Shown here piece after piece: positions 44,218 to 56,456 of a DNA stretch of 64,000 bases. Location: NCBI GenBank assembly GCA_949316235.1, contig OX438745.1:5275001-5339000 (forward strand), read 5' to 3'. Below the pieces are notes generated by a model. That model was not told the origin of the DNA and did no database searches. It saw only the letters and a program-made list of their open reading frames with translations. Position numbers and translations under genes: made by a program. This DNA is from Oegoconia quadripuncta (Eukaryota; Arthropoda; Insecta; Lepidoptera; Autostichidae). Position 1 is the stretch's first letter. Each line of letters starts with the position of its first letter.

Positions 44218-45495
44218 ATTGATGACACGTCATTTCAATGTCTAACTTGTAACATGATATTTGCCTTAAGCACATTAGACACGCATTTCGATGATGAAGA
44301 CCATATGAAGTTGTATTCAAAATGTTGCGTGACTAAAATTCGTGTAATAAGTGCCGACACAACTAAGAACAAGGAAATGGGCAGTGAAAATGATACTAAG
44401 GATGATATTAATCACCCAAAGGAAATCTCGTCAGAAAAACAATCTGAGAAAACTGTCATTGATGGTGAATCTTTTTTTATGAACAACAGTACTACAAATT
44501 ATCATAATAATGAATCAATTAGTATTACACATAAAGCAGAAGCTGGCAAACAATTTGAGAAGGAAAAAATATTGGATAGCATTCATGATTTTCAGAAGAA
44601 TGGCTTGAATATTAATTTCGAAACAGAGAGCGCGTTTTGTAAAAATTGTTTCGAAAATGTTGCCTTTAATTTTGATGTTATTAAACATCATATCGAGGAA
44701 CACAAAAATCTAAATAAGTGTGTCAACAAACCTGAGTCAGTTTTAAATCCAAGATGTACTAAAACAGTATTAGGTGATAGCAAAAGTCACAAACAGAATG
44801 AAAGTAAAACAAACGATGGAGAAGAGGAATTAGATCAAAATAACACAAACTATTTCCAAATATCGAATACAAAGAACGGTAAACACTCTGATGAAGCTAA
44901 CACGAGTAAGACTCAAGCAATCAATGCGGTAGTATCGCATGTAACTAAAACCAAACCAGCTGAAAAACAAATATCCTCCAAAGATCATACTGAATCAGAA
45001 GTGCCAACGACATTTGTACTAGATGACGTAATACTATTTGCAAAAGACAACTATTTCACCTACAATAAAGGAAACAACAACGCTTTCTGCCGTGCATGTA
45101 AGACCAGAGTGCCTTCTTCTTTGAAATGTATGCAAGAACACGTAGCAGGTGCTACACACAAGAGACAAGCTTCCATTTACGCTAATGAAAAGTTACCACC
45201 AAGTACTTCAAAACAATCTATGGAGTGTAAAGTGCGACCTACGAATAAATTTATCCAAGATGCGATAACCATCGAAAGCATATTTGTCACTGTCGTGGTT
45301 GTTAATGAGAAGTACTGCATGTCCTCGCTCAGTTTCGGTTTGATAACACAGCAGGGGCACAATCTTAGATGTCAGATTTGCGAGGAGAATCTACAAGAAG
45401 ACGAGTTTAAATTACATGTAAATATGTATCCACACGTGGTGACAATCAATAGTATACCAGTGGTGTACAATATAGATACAGAGTTCATAAGAGAG
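44218..45495 (+). CDS. Gene B exon 3: fingers 4-7 and polar linker
   Basis: 426 codons from CTTTTCAG/ATTGATG to GAGAG/GTAAGT. Fingers: FQCLTCNMIFALSTLDTH-x5-H; AFCKNCFENVAFNFD..H-x3-H; AFCRACKTRVPSSLKCMQEH-x5-H; RCQICEENLQEDEFKLH-x5-H. Finger 6 is the best conserved stretch between the two genes. The indels relative to gene A are multiples of three. Read-through past the donor to 45588 is not coding. Confidence 0.8.
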
Positions 45496-46026
45496 GTAAG
45501 TTACACAATGTACAGATTTATTTATTTTAAGAACACAAACAATCAAAGCATAATACAAGAAACATTTGTTAAAATAATAATTCCTTGATAGTGTCCATAG
45601 ATGTAATTTAATAGAAAATATATTTGTTTGACACCACCGGAACTACTATAAAAGACACACATCGAGATCCCAAAAATTTGTTTTTGATGACCCCCAAAAA
45701 AGCATGGAGGACCCCAGCTCAGACGATTCAGATTTCTCCGATATTTAATTGTTGTGCAGTAAATTGAGTAATACTAGATACTTGCCACACATACAAAGGT
45801 GTTTGAAAAAATCTAAATCGAAAGATATCGCCAGCCACGCACTTCTGTGCCTTACCGTACTCAAACTAATTTAACCGAAAAATATGCATACAACAAGAGG
45901 AACTCTCTAACTACTAATCACTAAACTAAACAAAGTTGGTATGCACTGGAAGCAGATTTGCTAAGTTTTGACTTGTATTGACCTAATGAAGAATTGAACA
46001 TATCAACTTCGGCCTACGTCTCAATA

Positions 46027-46350
46027 ACCGCCTACGTGGCCAATGTGAACAACTTAGGGTGTACGAATCGCGGGTTTGATCCCCCGTTAGTACTCGGTTT
46101 GGTTGGTGGTAGGGCATTTTAAATGTCCGCCTGGCTAGCTACCACCATCTTATCTAATTCTGCCGCCAAAGAGCAATGTTAACAGCGTTGTTGTGTTCCG
46201 GTTAGAGATGGGATAAATGTTCCGGTTGTCAGATAAGATAGCCAATAGCGCCCCAAATAAGATGGGGATAGCGGGTCAGTACGCTTCCACTTTCGAGTTC
46301 ATCTTCACTTATCATCTGGTGTGATTGAGGTCAAGTGTGCATAAAAAAAA
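46027..46350 (+). mobile_element. SINE family 1 in gene B intron 3
   Basis: Full unit with an altered head (B-box region CGGGTTTGATCCCCC) and a small internal duplication around TGTTCCGGTT (46194-46226). Absent from gene A. Confidence 0.85.
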
Positions 46351-46523
46351 CTTCAATGAAAGTTTTATTATACAAATCGCATGTGCGCAGCATAAAATTA
46401 TTTTTCCCAAATTTGTGTTGAGTTAAATGAATGGCTCTCGACGGAAAAATACTACAGTCAGATTCAAAATTGCAGTCATAGTCCAAGTTCGAACGATTAA
46501 CTTTTTCCAACACCTTTAAATTT

Positions 46524-47079
46524 AACCGCGTCCGTGGCTCAATGTAAACAACATTGGGTTTACGATTCGGAGGTCGCGGGTTCGATCCCCAGCGGGGGTA
46601 TATGTTTAAGTACTCGGTTTGGTTGGTGGTAGGGCATTTTAAATGTCCGCCTGGCTAGCTACCACCATCTTATCTAAATCTGCCGCCAAGCAGCAATGTT
46701 AATAGCATTATTGTGTTCCGGTTGTCAGAGATAAGATAGCCAGTCTCCCAAATGTGTTGGGGTTTCCGGGTCAGTACGCTTCCACCTTCGACCTCATCTT
46801 CACAAGAGCCACGCCTAAACTTAAAAACAAAAATATATGTAAAAAAAAAATTGGAAAGTCGCCCATACTGTCTTTGGTGGCAGTAACTACTCTATAGGGG
46901 GGACGACTGAAAATCAGCAACACTGCTGAGGCCCTACCAATTCATCACAATACTGTGGTTCTCGATTCTATGTATGCTTGTGTTTTTTTCTTTTTTGTGA
47001 TGAATTTTTATTATTATTATTATTATAACATCAGGTGTGATTGAGGTCAAGTACGAATCCGTCGTGCATAGAAAAAAAG
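46524..47079 (+). mobile_element. SINE family 1 interrupted by repeat X
   Basis: Head to CCTCATCTTCAC (46803) and the tail from ACATCAGGTGTGATTGAGG (about 47027) belong to one SINE. The 222 bp between are repeat X. Absent from gene A, so both insertions follow the duplication. Confidence 0.8.
46804..47026 (+). mobile_element. Short repeat X, copy 2, inserted in a SINE
   Basis: Shares GGTGGCAGTAACTACTCTA, ACTGAAAATCAGCAA, TGCTGAG and TTCATCACA with 7058-7205 and ends in (TTA)n. Because the surrounding SINE gives both borders, this copy defines the element's full extent, about 222 bp. Confidence 0.7.
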
Positions 47080-47374
47080 TTCCGAAGAAAAATACCTGTA
47101 ATTCTTGTTCTACACAATAATAGTACCTACTCAATACCTGACTTAAATACAAAGGTTTTCAAAATTTAATCATTCGAACTTGGCCTATGCCTGCAATTTT
47201 AAACCTGATTGTGCATATTAAACAATTTTATGCAAAACTTATTTAGTTTCTGAAGATAAAGAAAACGTCATTCATATTTCTTTTTCAATAAAATCCGATA
47301 CAGTTGTAACTTGGCATAAAGAGGGACATTGGATTTCGTTTTACCAGTGGTACCCTTCTGAGTGAAATAAAGTA

Positions 47375-47480
47375 ATCTTACGGACACTTACACACCAATT
47401 ATCTATTCCCAAAGTAGCTAAAGCTTGTTCTACGAATACTTTATAACGGATAAACATACATAAATATTTGTAGTAGTGTG
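47375..47480 (-). repeat. SINE family 3 remnant in gene B intron 3
   Basis: Counterpart of 23857-23950, better preserved (GGATAAACATACATAAATATTTG). Confidence 0.55.
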
Positions 47481-47523
47481 TTGTAATATTGATTTAAAGT
47501 TCACAATATTTCGTTACCATCAG

Positions 47524-47736
47524 GCTCGACCAGGTCTGTACCACTGTGGCTTCTGCAACCTCATTATGGGCGTGTGGGACGACGTGCCCAACCATCTTAA
47601 CTGCAAAGATCACCTCCGGAACAAGGCTATGTCTGAAAACCGTCTCAGAGACTACCTGCCTGATATATTCAGGCACAAACGGCAGAAGGCACTGGAGAAT
47701 GCGATGCTTATGCAACTACTTAATTTAAGAATGTAA
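47524..47736 (+). CDS. Gene B exon 4: finger 8 and stop
   Basis: 70 codons plus TAA after the acceptor GTTACCATCAG. Finger YHCGFCNLIMGVWDDVPNH-x5-H. The C-terminus (DYLPDIFRHKRQKALENAML, then MQLLNLRM) is seven residues longer than after the finger in gene A. Confidence 0.8.
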   Translation, partial: ARPGLYHCGFCNLIMGVWDDVPNHLNCKDHLRNKAMSENRLRDYLPDIFRHKRQKALENAMLMQLLNLRM

Positions 47737-47849
47737 TTCTTGAATGTTCGAACGGTAGTCATAATAGGCACGCGTGACCTCAGTCAAAAAGCTGTCTCGG
47801 GCATGTACAAAAATCTATTCAGCCGCTATTTTGCGGCAAATCGTCGTAA

Positions 47850-48930
47850 AATTGTAATTTTATTTATGTACAATTTTATTTCATAGTTTTAAGTTTTAAA
47901 CGTCTAAAATATCCATTGCGTCTGGGCGCCATTTTCGCGCTCCTCCTACATAGTCGGAGTCAAATACTTGTTATTTCTTAGGTAGGTTCATATATTCAAA
48001 TGAGCATTCATTGTACGCCATTCAAGAAAAATGTCCTTACCGGTCAAAGAATATGTAGTATGTCATTATTTTGTTACTTATTATTAAAACTTAACAGTGT
48101 TATACAATAATTAAGAGTTATATAATGTGTTACGTAATATTTAAGAATGTTCAGTAATAGAACGCCAAGTTTTAAACTGTCCTACAAACAGAAATTTTCA
48201 AAAGTGCATTTGTTTCATCCTTTATTCGTCTGCCAGTAGTGCACTAGTAAATCGTATCCTTTGTAGTTTGTATGTGCTATCTTTTGGAGAACATCCTCTT
48301 AAGTTTTTTTTTATAAAATTAGTTTAAGAAATATGTTTTATTAATCTATAAGTTTTTATTGACATAGTATTAATTATTACATTATCACAATTTATTATAG
48401 GAATACAATGCATATAAAATACATTAGACAATTGCGAATTTGCCATCAATGGAAACACTGGAAACTTGGCCCGCTATTCTTAGTTGATTTATCAACCTAT
48501 TATAATTCTAACTGGCATTGCTCAGCCCTCCGATTCTATTTTCTTCCACAACTTAGCATTTCTTTTTCTTTCGTTTTTATTTAACAGTTATTCTAGTATG
48601 GAGATGACATTTCACACAGTACCATTTTTTCACGTAACGACAGAACGAGACGACAACACATAGTAGTAGTCTGTAGTTTGCTCCGATTTTACGCTCTAAA
48701 AGCACATATGGATAAAATAATTACCTGTTTAAGCGTAGTTGTGTCCATAAACACGTTCAATTCGTGATAGGCGAATTCTGTAGTACCATTTCAATTGGAC
48801 CATTCGGATGACGGGGATTTAGTGCGAATTTGAATGATTTTGGTCATTGGACGAACAGCGAATGTCCTGCTTAAGCTGACGTAATTCAGTCAGTCAAAGA
48901 CTGCCATCTCTTTTTTATTAGTGATAGAAT
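47850..48930. other. Non-coding spacer after gene B
   Basis: Only the first bases (ATTCAGCCG..TTTTGCG) align with gene A. The rest shows no repeat partner and no coding signal. Confidence 0.4.
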
Positions 48931-48934
48931 GGGA

Positions 48935-49990
48935 CAGTACCATACTAAAATTACTTTCAGTTTAGTTATTAAATGTCGTCAGAATCGACACCTATCGTTT
49001 AATTACTTGTAACTGGTTTGGCTTCCGTTTGCTTAAAAAATCGATGTATTCTCGAAACAAATGACTGAATATTAAATAATTAATGATCGATGTTTGCTCC
49101 TCGCTGCTTAACGAGCTTGTTTTTCTCTTGTCTTTCCTGGTCCGTGGTGCTGCAAATAAGTATTGTTTAATATTTTATAAGTTAAGGGTATAAATATGTG
49201 ATTAAAACTTCGTCTGTGATGCCGATGACTGATAAGTAATTTTAAGTGATTTATGTTAAGATTCTTGGACGCTATCGTTCCTTTCCTCTGTAACTTTAAA
49301 CTTTTATTATTGAATAAGTATTTCTTAATAATTTTAAAGGTGAATTATTGTTTCTTTTAAATGTACATTTATTGTGATACCTCTACCAAAAATAGCCATA
49401 CACGTAAAACTGTTATTAGATCGGACTTGATCACGTCCTGTAAGTGTCCCGCTCTCTTGCAAGTGGCGACACCATATGTGATCTACATTATTATGTACAT
49501 GACATCGTGATCTATATTATTATATGCTACCTTTGACGAGGTCTTAATTTGATAAATTGAGAATTGTAGATTTCAAAATGTACATTTCATTAACATAATG
49601 GACTAGAAAACCTGAAAACGTGATGAAATAACCTCCAGATTATAGTTCGAGAATAAAATGCATATAAAAAATTCAAACGGATTGCTTAGTGTAAGTATAT
49701 TTTATTTGTATGATTAAAACTTAGTCTGTGATGTTGATGTGTGGAGACGACGCTATCGGAACCTTTCCTTGTTTTTGATATAGCTTTATAAAATTTGTAT
49801 TATAGAAGAACTATTCCTTATTAATTTGAATAAAAATGAATTATCGATTTTAAAATGTGTGTTTTATTTTGACACCTACCTAAATAGTCATATCCATAGT
49901 CACCTATCAATGGGCTAGAGAAATACATTAATCTAGTTATTGCTGGACGACAGAACTGTTCGTTGTTCGTGATCTAGTAGGACAAGTTGT
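48935..49990 (+). repeat. Conserved non-coding tandem block, copy B
   Basis: Two units (about 49200-49520 and 49690-49985) with AAAACTT.GTCTGTGATG, GACGCTATCG.TCCTTTCC and ACCTCTACCAAAAATAGCCATA followed by TGTCCCGCTCTCTTGC. Colinear with 27440-28800. Confidence 0.65.
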
Positions 49991-50092
49991 TTCATTCATA
50001 ATTTTATTAAATCGCGTGTTAAATATACAATTGGTGAGGCCGTCGGAGTGGGTACGCGCCTTAAAATCTCATGAGCCATACTTCCGATCTGC

Positions 50093-50247
50093 CCCACCAG
50101 TCGCCAGCCCACGTAGCATGACACAGGCGCGATATACGTTTATCGCCCCGCTCATTCACTTGGACCAAATATACTACTATCCCACTCTTACTCCTACGTA
50201 GCGTCATACCATCAGCGTCATGTCATGCTACGCAGACTGGTGGGTCT
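50093..50247. mobile_element. MITE family P, best-preserved copy
   Basis: Ends CCCACCAGTC..GTAGCATGACA and TGTCATGCTACGCAGACTGG form imperfect TIRs. The interior holds CACTTGGACCAAATATAC and ACTATCCCACTCTTACTCC. About 155 bp, non-coding. Confidence 0.65.
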
Positions 50248-50284
50248 GTCAGTGACGTTGGGAATAAAGTAATCCTGTAAATAT

Positions 50285-52070
50285 AAGCCTTCCCCACCTA
50301 AATTCCCCAAAAGCCACACCACCCTCAGCGAAGCCTTAAAGAACCTCCAGCCCAATGGCTAAGACACTGATGGTTGTACACTGGACCGCCCAATCGCTGA
50401 AGGGGCAGCACCAGCTACTGCAACATTTCGCACGGGAACAGAGTGTCGACATGTTCCTCATCAGCGAAACACCTGCAGCCTGCAACGACCTCCGCCTCTT
50501 CGCGATTTACAAGCCACCATCGGAGGAGTTCAGAGTGGCAGAGCTGCGCGAGTTGCTTTCGTCGCCGACGCCCACCATCCTGGCCAGCGACCTAAATGCA
50601 AAAGCACACGGCCTGCAACTCTTCCACCACCACCAAATTTGGCCGAATCCTCCTAAAAGGCGGACACGTCCTGGACATCGTGGTCTCCAAATCCAATTCA
50701 TCGATTATGCCGCCAGCTGGGTAATACAAAGGATGCGATCAGACCGCTCACAGATAGCACCGGCACCCCCACGTACAAGGCTGAGGACAGGGCGGAGATC
50801 TTCGCCGAATGCCTGGCCAAACAGTTCCGGCCCAACCCAACCGACGACGAAGAGTACGTCCGGTAAATCCAAGACCTCAATAGGATCTTCCAATCTCCCT
50901 CCTCAGCACCATCTCCAAGGTCTTCGAAAGGTTGCTGTTGACCAGGCTAAAAGACAATATTGTCCTAAGACCGGAACAGTTTGGTTTCAGGGAAGAACAT
51001 TTCACCACGCTCCAACTAACCAGGGTACTCATTTCCTGGCGGCGAGTTCCCGTAAAAAGGAATACGGCATCGCAGTATTCCTGGACATAGAAAAGGCCTT
51101 CAACAGGGTGTGGATTGATACACAAACTGACGCAAACGTCGACGCCCAGACGGTTGTTGGCAGTTTTAAAGTCCTTCCTACAGAACTGGAAGTTCACCGT
51201 GGCAGTAGAAGAGGCCACGTCATCAGAGTGCCCAATCCAAATCCAAACCGGAGTCCCGTAAGGATCCTGCCTCTCACCGATCTGCTACGCACTCTACACT
51301 GACGACATTCCGGTGGTAGGGCCAGTTCACCAGGCGCTGTTCGCGGACGACGCGGCAAATTACTCCTCGTCCCTAAGCAGCTCTCACGCCGCAGCCACCA
51401 AATTGCAGCCCACGCTAGACGCCCTCCCGGACTGGCTCTCCAAGTGGAGGTTGTCGGTGAACGTCGGAAAAACGCAGGCACTGATAACCGGTAGATGTCT
51501 CAGGCTGCCACCGCTGCGACTCCAGTGTCAGGACATTGAATGGCAGGCCACCGCCAAATACTTTGGCGTTACAATCGACAGGGGACTCACGATGAGACAC
51601 CATGCGGCAACGTTGTACAGAGCGTGAAGACTGTCCGCGCGCTGCTGAATCCAGTCCTCACCTCCAGCCTGCCCCTGCGCAGCAGACTGGGGATTTTCAA
51701 AACATAGCTGCGGTCGCATAGTACGCCCTGCTACCAGAAAGCCACAAGAAAAGACTCCGCGCGCAGGAAAACATATCGCTGCGCGTGATCACTAACGCAA
51801 TACAGCGCGATCTTCACTGGGAAGGACTGGACAACTATATCACTCTCCTTGCCCGTGTAATGTACGACCGTGCCGACAACTCGAGACACGAACATCTCGT
51901 GGGGATCGCACCGTACTACACCCGCCCACCAGATCGCCGAGTAAAAGGTTTCCCACGAAACGGTCTCCTCAGGTGGACAGTGAAAGAAACCGCCGAAAGG
52001 GCCACAAGCCCGTACGCTACTTCTACTACTACTACTAAATTCGGGTATATGTGTGAATAAAGACAAACAT
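50285..52070 (+). pseudogene. Jockey-type LINE, frameshifted and internally deleted
   Basis: Reads MAKTLMVVHWTAQSLKGQHQ and ISETPA (endonuclease start), then a large deletion. Next come RT pieces ISKVFERLLLTRL (near 50922), RPEQFGFREEHFTTLQLTRV, FLDIEKAFNRVW (51079-51114), and the catalytic region ALFADDAANYSSSLSSSHAA (about 51334). LPDWLSKWRLSVNVGKTQAL and KYFGVTIDRGLTMRHHAAT follow. Further on are NISLRVITNA, YDRADNSRHEHL and IAPYYTRPPDRR. At least four frame changes. The end AATAAAGACAAACAT at 52056-52070 marks the 3' terminus. GC-rich compared with its surroundings. Confidence 0.85.
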
Positions 52071-55000
52071 ATGGGTAAGGAACGCGTTGTTCACCTCCAA
52101 TTCACATATAGGGGGAGTGGAAGATCACTGATATTTATATTACGGGCCAATAAAAGACGACAATTATGTAAAGACTGGTTTATTCAATCTTATTTTGTTC
52201 CTTTCAAGCCTTTTAACAAAGTAATCGTCAACTTGAGAGTAGTAATATAAAACATGCAAATGTCAAAGGCTAGTCAGAACACCGTACCTACTTGTATATA
52301 CCCTTTATAGCTGTAAAATGAATCTTATATCACTAGGTATATAATCTATGAGTCATTCGGGCTTGGACAGTGAAATTCAGTTGGTAAATAAACACTTATG
52401 CTTAAAATACCCGAGGTACTACCGTAGTTTTTTCCAATTTTTTCTAATAGCCTGTACGAATAAGTCTTTTCATTGCTTACGTTTCTGTATGAATAATAAA
52501 AGTATAAAAGTACAATACAGGCAAATAAATTCTTTCGTTATCAATTCTATTGTTTACTAAAAGATTATGCATAAGAATTATAGCTCATAGTAACTACTTG
52601 GTAAGATTTAGCTGACTTTTCGCTTAGGTAATTTCTTATCAAGTTTTTACGAGGCATTTCACAGTGTATGGACTAACATAATAAATTTGGGATTACTAAG
52701 CAAGCACCTAGACCAGTATAAATGGCCAATTTCTAATGGAAAAGAGACTATAGGATTCATTTAATAGCCATAAAGTAACACATTTAAAGTCCTTTGTTGC
52801 AATCTGAGATCACCGTGTAAGCGTTTTTCATACCACCGGCGACGCCGTACGTTGGTTTAACCAAGTAGATGCTCTGCTACGTAATGGCGTTAGGTATGAG
52901 AAGCGCTTCTAGAGAACCTTGAAGCAAATAACGATGGTGTACATAGAGGAGGACAAAGTTTTCAAACATCACCAAATACAAGGAACTGTGTCCTACGATA
53001 CTTTAATTTAAAAATATAAACATCTTTACTCTACAAAATAGCCACAAAGTGTAAGAAGCAAGAGTAAAAGCTTTTTTATTACAATTTGTTCTCCTATTTT
53101 TTACACTTTCAAACTAGTATTGCATAAGACAAGATCACAGATCGATAGCAGCATATTTTATAAATAACATTATATTTTTGGCTCCAATCTTTGAGCATAC
53201 GCACATACATACAAAACCTTATAGCTAACATACTAAAAATAACTTGAAACTTGCAAAGAATATAAGTCTTACTTGAGAGAGAACACGTGTCAGTTATTAT
53301 CACTAATGTCTTTTGTCAAGGTCCATGCGCTCATGAAAAAGCTTATAGATTTGAGCAAAACCTCCCAACTGGCGCTAAGAGACATGAAAGAAGCCAAATC
53401 CATCCACAGACAATGAATACAAACTTCAGAATTGTAAAAAATTCAACTCTGTCAAATCAACAATATCATTTCATTGCATAGAAGACAGATTCAAACTTTA
53501 CTCTTCGACTCTCAAATTCCTTACAGGTGTCAAAGTTTAATGTATGAAAAACTGTAAAATCTATTATTTTAATTTGTCTTAAAATTAATGTACGCTAACT
53601 TAGAAAACAGCACGTAAACAAGATCCTTATGCAGTCGTAAACTTGCGACGCCAACAAATGCCGTAAGTCCATATTCTATTCGACAACAATATTGGCACGC
53701 ATAAAACAGTTAAATACAGTGCGAAACGACGCTATAATGCGCATATTGTTTTATAAATTGTCATAAACAACGTTTGATCTTAAAACGTAGGTACTTTAAA
53801 TTATAGAATTAAAATCAAGCTTGCCTAAATAAACGAAAGTTTTCGTTTTGGACTCCCGCCATCTTCCGACGAGTCTAATTACGCGTCAATGAGGAATTTT
53901 CTTTAAATTGTTCACAGCACATACTAGATGGCGTAGTAATCACCTAACAAATCAATGAGTCTTCTCGATTAACGTTCAACTTTCTGATAGCAACTATTGA
54001 ACGCCATCTATTACGCTCTTTGTATTTTTCTTTTCTGAAAACACCTCATCTGTAAAGATTCGCAAATCATTAATTTTAAACAATGCTAGCCATTATAATA
54101 CGCGACATTCCGTATACATTGGCAATTACATATTTACTTCTTTCGTTTTGGTTTTACAAAGCATATAATAGAGCAAATTAAAACGATTTTATGAACTTGT
54201 TGTACTCCAAACGAGACTCCAGTTACATACTCTTATTTAAATTGGCAACGCAAGAAATCCTTAACGTTAAATGGGGTTTGAATAAATCATTATTTACAGG
54301 GTCTTCTTTTGTCATAACTTCGATAGTTCTAAATACATAAAATTTTCAACAATTCTCCTTCACATGTAAAGGATGTCAACAACTTAGTCATTCAATGCCT
54401 AATCAACGAAATTTGAACATCATTATCGTCAGATAATGTGCGATTGATTAAAATATTGACAGTGAGATTTTATCAGACAGAATTACTGGAAAATATAATT
54501 AGGACAATCGACTTTATAACTGACGTTAGACCCAATAGTCTACATTCCAAATTGCTTATACTATATCACAACTTGAAGTCCTAAAGAGTCTTTAATCACT
54601 GGAAACAATGATTCAACGTCACTTGTCATACACACGCACCCACAACCAATGTTCGATGACTTTCACTTTTGATTTGCGTCAATTTCAGTCACCAAATAGA
54701 CAATTATTGTATTATTAGCTTTTAATTGTGTCTAGAAGTGTGTCTAAGGCTGTTTTCGTATGGACCTTTGTTTTATACTAACTTTTCCGTAATATTTCAA
54801 AACATAATCATGTCTCAACCGATGCATGAATTACTCAATCAACCATATATGGTTTTTAATTACAATGCCTTCTAATATCAAATGCTAGCCCAAACACACA
54901 ACACCACAATTCCGCGTCTATATTTAAGTCTTTAACGAGTAACACATCACTGATATCACTAACAAGTCAATTAACCACGCCGCCGCTATTTTGTTTATGT

Positions 55001-55076
55001 ATCATTTAACAAAATGGCGTCGATTTTACTTAAATCCGTTAACACCGTATTGCACTTTGGTTAAACGCGTTTTAGG
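52071..55076. other. Single-copy-looking DNA, probable 3' UTR/downstream region of the GPAT-like gene
   Basis: No repeat shared with the rest of the window and no supported open frame. It lies directly after the minus-strand stop at 55077, so part is likely 3' UTR. No polyadenylation site can be chosen with confidence. Confidence 0.45.
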
Positions 55077-55270
55077 TCACAAGTTGAGTAGGGGCGAGGC
55101 CATGTTAAATTTGTAGACGTTCTCGCATATGTCGTTGAGGTTGTTTTGATTGTCGTATGGAGCGCAGATGCGAACGCGTCTGTCTCGGTTCTCTGTGTAC
55201 ATCTCGATGACGCCCCATTGCTTTAGTAACCGAAGACAGTTGCGGATAGCGTCGGTAGATACCGCTTCAC
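55077..55270 (-). CDS. Terminal exon of a probable mitochondrial-type glycerol-3-phosphate acyltransferase
   Basis: Minus strand: TACAATTTTTTAG acceptor (55271 upward), two bases completing a split codon (phase 1), then 63 codons and TGA (stop at 55077-55079). The peptide EAVSTDAIRNCLRLLKQWGV, then RRVRICAPYD, NLNDICENVYKF, reads like a short helix-helix-strand domain. It resembles, from memory, the extreme C-terminus of animal GPAT1 (E-x7-KNAxKxFKDxGV and a final LLEYI-type helix). GPAT1 acylates glycerol-3-phosphate at the mitochondrial outer membrane, the first step of glycerolipid synthesis. The catalytic part must lie beyond the window; the intron above 55270 holds all the transposons to 64000. 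The exon call is firm, the family call moderate. Confidence 0.6.
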
Positions 55271-55464
55271 CTAAAAAATTGTAAAGTATAGTTTATTAAA
55301 CTAAAAAAAAAAACTTATTTGGTGACAATACAAACAAAGGACTCACTAAAAGAAGTAACGAGCCCAAACTCATTGCCCTGTTCTATTAGCCATTGGTCCT
55401 ATGACCACCTACCACCTCCATCATCATACCCGCTCGATGGTGCTTTATTATGTTGTCAAGAGTT

Positions 55465-55615
55465 GCATAAATCAAATCAAAAAAGTTTTATTTCGAAAGT
55501 TATAAAAATAAGATCTGGAAACGTCATGACATACAATTACCGCTCATTCGGAAAGCCCACCCCTCATAGAAGAACGAGCAAGAAACTCAGGGTAGCTCAA
55601 CAATTTATGATTCGA
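55465..55615 (-). repeat. LINE 3'-UTR fragment
   Basis: On the minus strand: CTGAGTTTCTTGCTCGTTCT..GAAATAAAACTTTTTTGATTTGATTT, the same 3' end type as the LINE tails at 11450-11611 and 31650-31915. It lies in the GPAT-like gene's intron. The 107-codon plus-strand frame here is incidental. Confidence 0.6.
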
Positions 55616-55783
55616 AAAAGCAAAGAAAAAATAACAGAGTGAATATCGCCAAGCGGTTCATGTCCATACATTCATATCGTATAAATAATAAGAAATTTTA
55701 TAATAGCCTTTATAAGAATGCGATGTTTCTATATGAAACAACGATTTAGAAGTGGCTGAACAATATTAGGTGTGCATCTCAAG

Positions 55784-56093
55784 GTTTTTTTTATGCACAA
55801 CATACTTAATAGACTTAAGTTAAGAAGAGGCCGAAGGTGGAAGCGCGCTCATTTGGAACCCCCAACTTGTTTGGGGGGACAGGCTATTTTATCTATAACA
55901 GCCGGCACAATGTTATAAATATAGCTGCTTAGCGGCAGACTTAGATAAAATGGTGGAAGCTGACCACGCGGTCGTTTATAAATGCTCTATCACCTACCAA
56001 ACCGGGTACTAAATATGTATCCAGCTGGGACTCGAATCTGCGATCCCCGTTTTGTAAACCATACATTGTTTACTTTGAAAGAAATCGCTTGGC
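55784..56093 (-). mobile_element. SINE family 1, diverged
   Basis: TTTTTTTATGCACAACA tail to the head GTTTACTTTGAAAGAAATCGC. The B-box region has decayed (inverse of GGGACTCGAATCTGCG). Confidence 0.75.
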
Positions 56094-56213
56094 ATGGACA
56101 TGTTATGAAGATGATTGGATAAAACCACGGAAAAGATGGATGAATTGTGTGAGGGATGATATGATCGAAAAGGGTGTGAATGGTGAGGTAAATGCTGACA
56201 GATTGGAAGAAAA
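56088..56213 (+). pseudogene. LINE polymerase C-terminal relic between two SINEs
   Basis: LAWHGHVMKMIG, then, after a stop and frame change, PRKRWMNCVRDDMIEKGVNG to NADRLEEK. The same C-terminal block type as at 40909 and 1352. Confidence 0.6.
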
Positions 56214-56214
56214 A

Positions 56215-56456
56215 CAGCCTCCGCAGCTCAATGCAAACAACTAGGGTTTACGATTCGCATGTCGCGGGTTCGATCTGTACATGTTTATTACTCGGTTTGG
56301 TTGGTAGTAGGGCATTTTAAATGTCCGCCTGGCTAGCTACCACCATCTTATCCAGTCTGCCGCAAACCAGCAATGTTAATCGCATTGTTCTGTTCCGGTT
56401 ATAAGAGATCCTCAAATAAGACGGGGTTCCGTCAGTACGCGTCCACCTTCGGCCTC
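56215..56456 (+). mobile_element. SINE family 1, cut by the copia LTR
   Basis: Head CAGCCTCCGCAGCTCAATGC, B-box CGGGTTCGATC, body to CCACCTTCGGCCTC. There the family sequence stops and the copia LTR begins with TGTTAAG. The missing 3' part should reappear beyond the copia 3' LTR, outside the window. Confidence 0.8.

Larger units (their letters stand above)
41920..47736 (+). other. Zinc-finger gene B (four coding exons)
   Basis: Exons 41920-42102, 42564-42878, 44218-45495 and 47524-47736 join to 662 codons, coincidentally the same total as gene A. All introns are phase 0 with GT..AG ends. All eight finger motifs of gene A keep their cysteines and histidines. The divergence is spread over the linkers and the C-terminus. 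Intron 3 is longer than in A because of two SINEs. The function is unknown; the finger type suggests RNA or nucleoprotein binding. Confidence 0.75.
41886..49990. repeat. Segmental duplication, copy B (partner 18515-28800)
   Basis: Same gene, same exon order, same strand as copy A, about 23 kb further on. Colinearity runs from AACACTCTGACCT before exon 1 to the GTTCGTGATCTAG end of the non-coding block at about 49985. Confidence 0.85.
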
